From: Myxococcales bacterium
GTDB lineage: Bacteria > Myxococcota_A > UBA9160 > SMWR01
Direction: 5' to 3'
Assembly: GCA_022571825.1 (NCBI GenBank)
Contig: JACZXC010000034.1
Location: 1 to 12,499, forward strand
DNA length: 12,499 nucleotides
Shown: positions 7,073-12,499 of the stretch, in pieces
Layout of the letters: the number at the start of each line of letters is the position of its first letter
How positions within the stretch are numbered: position 1 is the first letter of the stretch
Translations under genes and position numbers: made by a program
The notes under the pieces: generated by a model
Databases searched by the model: none
What the model saw: only the letters and a program-made list of their open reading frames with translations
What the model was told of the DNA's origin: nothing

Positions 7073-7585
7073 CTATCGAAGCTCATCGGGCGACAACCGC
7101 GCATCACTCCACACCGACGGGGCGAGCTTTCGCGCGCGACCCAACAGGGTCTCGGCCTCACGAAATCGGCCGGTGGCCAGGTGCGCCAACCCCCGCAGTC
7201 CCGCCAGGTGCGCCTCGACCCGCGGGGAGCTCAGCCCTTGGGACTCCAACAGCAGCTCGGCCTGATCGAGATACTCGAGGCTGCGCCCGGGCAGGAAGAG
7301 ATCCGCGTAGAAGCGCGCAACCGCCAGGTATGCAAACGGATTGGTGGGATCGATCTGGATCGCGCGCTCGTATTCGCTGAGGGCGCGACCCGATTCGCTT
7401 TCCACATCGAAGTCGAGACCCGACAGGACCAGTCGAGTCGAGGCCCGGCGCGCGCCATCGCCCTGACGCTCCACTTCGGAGATTCGCAGCGGCCCGCTCT
7501 CACCCCGGGGGCCTCGTGAGACACAGCCCACTGCCGACACGGCAGCGAGGGTTCCCATCAGCAGACCCCCGAGCACACGATGCAT
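7073..7585 (-). CDS. TPR-repeat lipoprotein, candidate PBP1B activator (LpoP-like)
   Basis: This is a 170-aa predicted lipoprotein. The N-terminus MHRVLGGLLMGTLAAVSAVGC is a short basic, hydrophobic signal ending in a slightly degenerate lipobox (AVG-C21). Val at +2 does not fit inner-membrane retention, so the outer membrane is likely. After a linker, about three TPR-like helical pairs follow: around 49-84 (ALSEYERAIQIDPTNPF), 84-113 (AYLAVARFYADLFLPGRSLE) and 123-156 (GLAHLATGRFREAETLLGRA). The start is the ATG at 7585, whose A overlaps the mrcB stop as TAATG. A GTG at 7606 would add 7 residues inside mrcB and weaken the signal. Pseudomonas LpoP is a TPR lipoprotein that activates PBP1b, so the coupling here suggests the same job. 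Function is inferred from architecture and context; the sequence itself is not conserved enough for me to name. Confidence 0.85.
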   Translation of the reverse strand: MHRVLGGLLMGTLAAVSAVGCVSRGPRGESGPLRISEVERQGDGARRASTRLVLSGLDFDVESESGRALSEYERAIQIDPTNPFAYLAVARFYADLFLPGRSLEYLDQAELLLESQGLSSPRVEAHLAGLRGLAHLATGRFREAETLLGRARKLAPSVWSDARLSPDELR

Positions 7586-9987
7586 TACAGACGTTTTCGA
7601 AGCCACTCGAAGAACTCACTCCGAGTTCCGGGGGAGTCGCCCTCGACCGCGCCCGAGAAACCGCGGGGACAGACTTCGACCGGAAGCGTTCCCCGGATGA
7701 AGTATTCCGTGCGTCGTTCGGCGCACCCTGCGAGGGCCAGGGCGCCGGTCATCGGATCGATCTCCACCTGCTCGATCCCGGGCGGAGGCAGGAACTTCCC
7801 GCGGATTTCGCCGCCGGTGGCCTCCCGCACGAAGCGGCGCCAGATGGGGAGGGCCCCGACGCTGCTGGGAACCCCCACGCTTCGAGGCTCGTCGAAGCCG
7901 ACCCAGACGACGGCGACGAGCTCCGGCGTGAATCCGACGAACCACAGATCGCGTTCGCCGTCGGTGGTTCCCGTCTTCGCCGCGATCGGGCCCCGGAGTC
8001 CGGTGCTGCGGACCCCGGCGGCCGTCCCCCGCTCGGCTACGCCGGCCAGCAGTGAGGTGACCAGGTACGCCGTGCCAGGGTCCAGCACGCGTTTGAATCG
8101 CAGCCGCCGGCGCTCGAGAGTTTTCCCCTGAGCGTCGACCAAGTCCTCGATGATCTGCGACTCGGGTCGGATCCCGCCGCTGGCGATCGTCGCGTAGGCC
8201 CGCATGATCTCGATGGGCGACAGGTCCGCGGACCCAAGCGCGAGACTCGGAACCAGCGGAAGCGGGCTCGTGATCCCCAGCCGACGCGCGACCTCGGCAA
8301 TGCGCACCGCTTTCACCCGGTCGGCCAGGCGCGCGGTGGCGACATTGAGAGACCGCTCGAGGGCCTCGCGCACGGAAACGATGCCGTGGAACTCGCCGTC
8401 GTAGTTTTTGGGTCGCCACGGGCCGCTGGGGGTGGCGATCTCCAGCGGAGAGTCGTCCAGAAAACTGGCCAGGGTAATCGCCGGCGCTCCACCCGTCGGC
8501 TCCAACGCCGCGATATACACGAAGGGCTTGAACACGCTTCCGACCTGCCTTCGCGCCTGGGTACAGCGATCGAACTGCGAGACGCCGTAGTCACGTCCCC
8601 CCACCATGGCCAGAATCTCTCCGGTCTGGGGCCGCATCGCGATGATGCAGCCCTGCAGCTGGCGGGACGGGTCGTCGGTCTTCAACGCGGGGTTGCGCGC
8701 TTCCAAGCGAGCCAGGCCTTCGCGCAGGGCGATTCCCGCGATCCGCTGCAGGCGCCGGTCCAGGGTCGAGTAGATCCGCAATCCGTCGGAACGGAGGGCC
8801 TTCAGATCGTATATCTCGGGCAGGCGGCGGCGAACCAGATCCAGGAAGTAACGGGCGTCGTCGGCATCGGGAGTCACCGTGGCGACTCGCAGCGACGCGG
8901 TCCGAGCGCGGCTGTGGGTCTTGTCACCGATGCGGCCCTGGTTCCGCATCAGATCGAGCACGAGGTTGCGGCGGCGGACGGCGCGCTCGAGATCGCGGTA
9001 TGGGGAGAGCCCATTGGGGCTCTGAATGATGGCGGCGATCAACGCCGACTCGGCGACCGACAGATTGATCGCGGTCTTTCCAAAGTAGAGGCGCGCCGCC
9101 TCGCCCACCCCGTGCACCGCCGTGGCGCCTCGCTGCCCGAGATAGATCTCGTTGAGATACGACTGAAGGATGGACCGCTTGTCGTAGCGGAGCTCGACCA
9201 ACAGGGCCATCACCGCTTCTTGCGCCTTGCGCCACACGGTGCGTTCGGGGGTGAGGAAGAAGTTCTTCACCAGCTGCTGGGTGAGTGTGCTTCCACCCTG
9301 GCGGATCGAGCCCGCCCGCAAGTTGGCCAAGGCGGCGCCGCCAATCCGCTGGAGGTCGACGCCCGGATGGGTCTCGAAGCGTTGATCCTCGACGGCGAGG
9401 ATCGCATCGACGAGATGGCGGGGAACGTCGTCGAGGGTCACCAGCTGCCGCTGTTGATGTTCGGGTCCGTAATAGGCGCCCAGCTGCTCGGGCTCGAGCA
9501 GAACCGCCCCCAGCTCGATTCCGCTGGGGAGTTCCCGGATCTCGTCGATCAGGCCGCCTTTCAGGCGGAGCACGACATCCCGGGACGGCTCGCGCCGACT
9601 CGGATGTTCGAAGGCGCGAAGGTGCACCCGAACACGGCTGGGTCCCCATACGTACTGACCCGGGGGCAGATCCCGGGTTCCGGGCGCTTCCCGGTAACCG
9701 AGGCGCTGCATCGTCTCTCGCAATTCGATCAGCTTCCAGTCCAGACCGGGATACAGAATGGCCGGCGCCGCGAACACTCGTGACGGGACGCGAAAGCGCT
9801 GCCCGTCGAAGCGCGCGGTCACGATCCGATCGAGACCGACCACCCAGCTCCCGGTGATGAAGCCACCCAAGAACGCCGTGAGCACCAGGCCGAGGGCAAG
9901 TCGTCGCAGCCGGCCCGGTCGACGGTTGCCCCGCGATCGTCCTCGAGTCGCGTGCCTTCGGCTAGAGCGGCGACGGGATTGCGCCAC
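7585..9987 (-). CDS. mrcB: PBP1B-like bifunctional peptidoglycan glycosyltransferase/transpeptidase
   Basis: This class A penicillin-binding protein polymerises lipid II into glycan strands and crosslinks the peptides. It has 800 aa. A very Arg-rich cytoplasmic tail (1-29) and one membrane segment (about 30-51) are followed by a UB2H-like domain (about 68-155; RVPSRVFAAP and PPGQYVWGPSRVRVHLRAF), the mark of PBP1B and the docking site for lipoprotein activators in E. coli. The glycosyltransferase (GT51) domain shows E200 in AVEDQRFETHPG, RQGGSTLTQQLVKNFF (229-244), WRKAQEAVMAL (252-262) and SYLNEIYLGQ (276-285). The transpeptidase domain has nucleophile S484 in SVFK, SLN (546-548) and KTGT (671-674). 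All catalytic motifs are intact. Two Cys near the end (755 and 773) might form a disulfide. The start is GTG, set by a strong Shine-Dalgarno sequence; the gene follows aroF by 25 bp. Confidence 0.96.
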   Translation of the reverse strand: MAQSRRRSSRRHATRGRSRGNRRPGRLRRLALGLVLTAFLGGFITGSWVVGLDRIVTARFDGQRFRVPSRVFAAPAILYPGLDWKLIELRETMQRLGYREAPGTRDLPPGQYVWGPSRVRVHLRAFEHPSRREPSRDVVLRLKGGLIDEIRELPSGIELGAVLLEPEQLGAYYGPEHQQRQLVTLDDVPRHLVDAILAVEDQRFETHPGVDLQRIGGAALANLRAGSIRQGGSTLTQQLVKNFFLTPERTVWRKAQEAVMALLVELRYDKRSILQSYLNEIYLGQRGATAVHGVGEAARLYFGKTAINLSVAESALIAAIIQSPNGLSPYRDLERAVRRRNLVLDLMRNQGRIGDKTHSRARTASLRVATVTPDADDARYFLDLVRRRLPEIYDLKALRSDGLRIYSTLDRRLQRIAGIALREGLARLEARNPALKTDDPSRQLQGCIIAMRPQTGEILAMVGGRDYGVSQFDRCTQARRQVGSVFKPFVYIAALEPTGGAPAITLASFLDDSPLEIATPSGPWRPKNYDGEFHGIVSVREALERSLNVATARLADRVKAVRIAEVARRLGITSPLPLVPSLALGSADLSPIEIMRAYATIASGGIRPESQIIEDLVDAQGKTLERRRLRFKRVLDPGTAYLVTSLLAGVAERGTAAGVRSTGLRGPIAAKTGTTDGERDLWFVGFTPELVAVVWVGFDEPRSVGVPSSVGALPIWRRFVREATGGEIRGKFLPPPGIEQVEIDPMTGALALAGCAERRTEYFIRGTLPVEVCPRGFSGAVEGDSPGTRSEFFEWLRKRL

Positions 9988-9991
9988 ACAT

Positions 9992-9998
9992 CCCCCCT
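9992..9998 (-). promoter_or_regulatory. Ribosome binding site that fixes the GTG start of mrcB
   Basis: AGGGGGG on the minus strand ends 4 nt before the GTG at 9987. An ATG at 9991 overlaps this region but is in another frame and soon stops, so GTG is the real start. Confidence 0.65.
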
Positions 9999-10012
9999 GA
10001 TCGCCCGAGAAC

Positions 10013-11146
10013 CTAGCTGGTTTTCTGGCTCTTTCTGGGGGGGGCAGCGACTCGGGCCAGACGGGCCTTGTAGGCTTCGCGCACGATCCTGATGTCCTCG
10101 ATCAGCCGCGGCAGCTCTTCGAGCAGTAGCGCTTGGGGCCCGTCGCAGAGCGCCTCGTCGGGACGGGGATGAAAGTCCACCAGCACGGCGTTGGCTCCGG
10201 CAATCACGCCCTGGGCGGTCGCGTGGAACAGGTCGAGCAAGCCATCCGGGGCCTGGGTTCGGCTCCCCACCGAGTGCGAGGGGTCGATGCAAACGGGCAG
10301 GCGTGTCAACCGCTTGACCACCGGAACGTGGGAGAAGTCCACGAAGTTGCGGTGTGGATCGCCCAACTGGGTCTTCATCCCCCGCAGACAGAAGACGATC
10401 CGCCGGTTCCCCCCAGAGGCGACATACTCGCAGGCGTTGAGCGACTCCTCGAGAGTGATGCCCATGCCGCGTTTGAACAGCACCGGGAGCTCGGTCTGCT
10501 GACCCACGGCCTTGAGCAGCTCGAAGTTCTGCGCGTTCCGGGTGCCGATCTGAATCATGACCCCGGTGGGCTGGCCCGAGGCGACCAGAGCCTCCTGGAT
10601 CTCATCGAGGTGGGACTCGTGGGTGATCTCCATCGCAATCAGGCGAATTCCGTGCTTGCCGGCCAGCTCGAACACGAATGGAAGGCACTCCGCACCGCGA
10701 CCCTGGAAGTCATAAGGGCTCGTGCGGGGCTTGTAGACCCCAGCCCGTGCCGTCACGAGCCCGTTAGAGGCCAGGGCCTTGAACGTCGCTTCCAGATTCT
10801 CCCGGGAATCGACGGCGCAGACCCCGGGGAAGAGGTGGAAGCTGTCCTGATTGATCTGGACGCCGTTGTATTCGAAGCCCACCGCCTCGAGATCCGTTCC
10901 GTGGCGTCCGATCGCCCGGAACTTCTCGGTGATTCGGACCACTTTCTCGACGCACTGGAACTCCTCGAAGGGAGCGGTCGGAATCCCTCCGGTGGAACCG
11001 AGGAGGTACAGCTCGGTGAGGGACCGGGTCGACCCCCGAATCTGGTGGAATTCGGTGGAGACCCCGGGGAAGCTCTCGGCGAGCTCGACGATGCGCCGCA
11101 CCTCGGCGGCGTCCGGGGACACGTCGGCCTTCATCACGATGATCAA
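10013..11146 (-). CDS. aroF: 3-deoxy-7-phosphoheptulonate (DAHP) synthase, type I-beta, divergent
   Basis: It condenses phosphoenolpyruvate and erythrose 4-phosphate in the first step of aromatic amino acid synthesis. The 377 aa resemble Thermotoga-type DAHP synthase: an N-terminal ferredoxin-like regulatory domain (MIIVMKADVS to about 75), then a TIM barrel. Conserved parts are C110 (metal), VYKPRTSPYDFQG (137-149; K139, R141), IGTRNAQNF (200-208), LFKRGM (223-228), IDPSHSVGSR (287-296; H291) and LCDGPQAL (333-340; D335). Departures from the family are GVC for GPC (108-110), RAG for RGG (134-136), CLRG for CERG (253-256), and D324 in VDFHP where the metal-binding Glu of VEVHP sits. A related aldolase with another substrate is possible. 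The TTG start is backed by GGGAG 8 nt upstream and by the family N-terminus. It heads a four-gene operon. Confidence 0.87.
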   Translation of the reverse strand: MIIVMKADVSPDAAEVRRIVELAESFPGVSTEFHQIRGSTRSLTELYLLGSTGGIPTAPFEEFQCVEKVVRITEKFRAIGRHGTDLEAVGFEYNGVQINQDSFHLFPGVCAVDSRENLEATFKALASNGLVTARAGVYKPRTSPYDFQGRGAECLPFVFELAGKHGIRLIAMEITHESHLDEIQEALVASGQPTGVMIQIGTRNAQNFELLKAVGQQTELPVLFKRGMGITLEESLNACEYVASGGNRRIVFCLRGMKTQLGDPHRNFVDFSHVPVVKRLTRLPVCIDPSHSVGSRTQAPDGLLDLFHATAQGVIAGANAVLVDFHPRPDEALCDGPQALLLEELPRLIEDIRIVREAYKARLARVAAPPRKSQKTS

Positions 11147-11154
11147 CGACGGCT

Positions 11155-11159
11155 CTCCC
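11155..11159 (-). promoter_or_regulatory. Ribosome binding site that fixes the TTG start of aroF
   Basis: GGGAG on the minus strand lies 8 nt before the TTG at 11146. The first in-frame ATG (11134) would be about 20 nt away and would remove the conserved first beta strand, so TTG is preferred. Confidence 0.6.
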
Positions 11160-11173
11160 GGTGGGCGAGAGCC

Positions 11174-11202
11174 AGGCTACGGAGCCGGGCCCACCCCGTC
11201 AA
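11174..11202 (-). promoter_or_regulatory. Sigma70-type promoter of the aroF-mrcB-lipoprotein-lspA operon
   Basis: On the minus strand TTGACG (11197-11202, 5 of 6 to consensus) and TAGCCT (11174-11179, 3 of 6) are separated by exactly 17 bp. A transcript starting near 11167 would have a leader of about 20 nt that contains the GGGAG box before the TTG start. The fit of spacing, leader and ribosome site is good. Confidence 0.55.
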
Positions 11203-11293
11203 TGCTGGAGCGCCGGCCGCTGGATTCGACCGGCGGGCCGCGATCGTACTCCCGGGTATTGCGAAATCTCCTGTTCTTACCGAGATTTGCACC

Positions 11294-12499
11294 ATGTCCC
11301 GAAAAGACGGTTCGATGGACAAACCGTGGGCCGGCCGCTTTCAGGAGCCCACGAATCCCGCGGTCGAGCGGTTCACCGCCTCGATCGACTTCGACCGGGC
11401 CCTGGCGCGATATGACATCCGAGTTTCGATGGCCCACGCGCGGATGCTTCGCCAGACCGGCCTGGTATCCGAGCCCGAGGAGCGCTCGCTGTTGAAAGGC
11501 CTCGAGACCCTCGCCGAGGAGGTTGAATCCGGGCGGCTCGCCCTGGACCCCGGTCTCGAGGACATCCACATGAACCTGGAGGCGCGCCTGCGCGAGCGGA
11601 TCGGTCCAGACGCCGGACGGCTCCACACCGGTCGCAGCCGAAACGACCAGGTCGCGACCGATCTCGCGCTGTATCTGCGCGATGCTTCGCAGGCGGCACA
11701 ACGAGGCCTTCTGGAGCTGAGGCGGGTTCTCGTCGCGCTCTCCCGGGAGCACATCGATACGGTTCTGCCAGGCTACACCCACCTTCAGCGGGCCCAGCCA
11801 GTTCGTCTCGCCCACCACTGGCTCGCTTTCGCCGAGATGTTTGGTCGGGATGGAGGCCGCTTTCGCGATCAGCGGCGGCGCCTCGAAGCCTGCCCCCTCG
11901 GCGCGGGAGCCTTGGCGGGCTCGACCCTGCCCATCGAACCCGAGCAGACGGCCCGGGATCTCGGATTCGCAGCCCCAACGCGCAACAGCATGGATGCGGT
12001 GGCCTCACGCGACGGCGCCCTCGAGTTCCTCTCGGCCTCGGCGATCGCCATGGTGCATCTCTCGCGCCTCGCCGAGGAGCTGGTTCTCTGGTCCACCCGC
12101 GAATTCGACTTCATCGAGCTGGCCGATGCCTATGCCACCGGCTCCAGCCTGATGCCGCAGAAGAAGAACCCCGACGTACCCGAGCTCGTCCGCGGCAAGA
12201 CCGGTCGGGTGATCGGGAACCTGGTGGCGCTTCTCACGGTCATGAAGGGCCTTCCACTGACCTACAACCGCGATCTCCAGGAGGACAAGGAGCCCGTCTT
12301 CGACTCGGCGGTGACCCTGCGCAACTCCCTCGACGTCATGAACGGCGCCCTGGCCACGCTGCGGGTGAATACCGACCGCATGCGGGAGGCCGCCCAGGAC
12401 CCGATGCTTCTGGCCACGGACCTGGCCGAAATACTGGTCCGCGAGGGCGTACCCTTCCGCGAGGCTCACGAGGCCGTGGGCCAGTTGGTGCACCACTGC
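11294..12499 (+). CDS. argH: Argininosuccinate lyase (partial, C-terminus off window)
   Basis: It splits argininosuccinate into arginine and fumarate, the last step of arginine synthesis, as a cytoplasmic homotetramer. I translated 402 codons from the ATG at 11294 to the window edge with no stop; the full enzyme is usually about 460 aa. Motifs in order are KPWAGRFQEPT (10-20), HMNLEARLRERIG (92-104), HTGRSRNDQVATD (111-123), PGYTHLQRAQPVR (159-171, with H163 a likely catalytic residue), PLGAGALAGS (201-210), NSMDAVASRD (231-240) and the fumarase/lyase signature GSSLMPQKKNPD (283-294), whose Ser is the likely catalytic base. An in-frame ATG at 11315 is an alternative start; neither has a good Shine-Dalgarno sequence. 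It is divergent from aroF with 147 bp between start codons. I could not identify its promoter or an ArgR box. Confidence 0.96.
   Translation, partial: MSRKDGSMDKPWAGRFQEPTNPAVERFTASIDFDRALARYDIRVSMAHARMLRQTGLVSEPEERSLLKGLETLAEEVESGRLALDPGLEDIHMNLEARLRERIGPDAGRLHTGRSRNDQVATDLALYLRDASQAAQRGLLELRRVLVALSREHIDTVLPGYTHLQRAQPVRLAHHWLAFAEMFGRDGGRFRDQRRRLEACPLGAGALAGSTLPIEPEQTARDLGFAAPTRNSMDAVASRDGALEFLSASAIAMVHLSRLAEELVLWSTREFDFIELADAYATGSSLMPQKKNPDVPELVRGKTGRVIGNLVALLTVMKGLPLTYNRDLQEDKEPVFDSAVTLRNSLDVMNGALATLRVNTDRMREAAQDPMLLATDLAEILVREGVPFREAHEAVGQLVHHC

Noticed and set aside
6362..7519. Plus-strand open frame of 385 codons across lspA and the TPR lipoprotein
   Set aside because: It overlaps two well-supported minus-strand genes and reads as Arg/Gln/Gly-rich low-complexity sequence.
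8386..9783. Plus-strand open frame of 465 codons opposite mrcB
   Set aside because: The minus strand here carries intact GT51 and transpeptidase motifs. The plus frame shows no domain and has no ribosome site that I could see.
9983..9991. ATG at 9991 as a start for mrcB
   Set aside because: It is out of frame with the synthase and reaches a stop within about ten codons; the GTG at 9987 has a strong ribosome site.
1..12499. CRISPR array, mobile element, toxin-antitoxin or defence system
   Set aside because: I saw no spaced repeats, transposase, integrase or defence-type domains in any frame; the window is metabolic and envelope genes.

Overview
This is a GC-rich window from a Gram-negative bacterium. 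The evidence for the Gram-negative call is a PBP1B-type cell-wall synthase with a UB2H-like domain, a lipoprotein signal peptidase and a putative outer-membrane lipoprotein. The gene styles (type I-beta DAHP synthase, short malic enzyme beside an acyl-CoA carboxylase, IclR-controlled acyl-CoA genes) suggest a Myxococcota/Desulfobacterota-like or other deep proteobacterial lineage, but that placement is inference. Coding density is high. I see no tRNA, rRNA, CRISPR array, insertion sequence or phage gene.

Region A (1-6118, all minus strand) reads, in transcription order: iclR-family regulator, acyl-CoA dehydrogenase, malic enzyme, acyl-CoA carboxylase carboxyltransferase subunit, biotin carboxylase (cut by the left window edge). 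Gaps are 16, 70, 17 and 3 bp, so this looks like one catabolic operon led by its own regulator. A coherent reading is oxidation of an acyl-CoA, carboxylation of propionyl-CoA (or another short acyl-CoA), entry into the TCA cycle as a C4 acid, and return to pyruvate plus NAD(P)H by malic enzyme. The residue that usually marks propionyl-CoA preference in the carboxyltransferase is changed from Asp to Val, so the substrate is uncertain.

Region B (6119-6511) is a 393-bp non-coding gap. It holds a 7-6-7 bp perfect palindrome that is a candidate IclR operator, a possible minus-strand promoter and a possible terminator for the operon on its right.

Region C (6512-11146, all minus strand) reads, in transcription order: DAHP synthase (aroF), PBP1B-like bifunctional peptidoglycan synthase (mrcB), a TPR lipoprotein, and lspA. 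A good sigma70-type promoter and a Shine-Dalgarno sequence precede the TTG start of aroF. The mrcB stop and the lipoprotein start overlap as TAATG. PBP1B plus a coupled TPR lipoprotein resembles the PBP1b/LpoP synthase-activator pair of Pseudomonas, and lspA would process that lipoprotein. This is the most interesting part of the window. The aroF product also has several changes at normally conserved active-site positions.

Region D (11294-12499, plus strand) is argininosuccinate lyase (argH), divergent from region C and cut by the right window edge.

Two of the real genes, the biotin carboxylase and argH, run off the window ends and so have no stop codon here.
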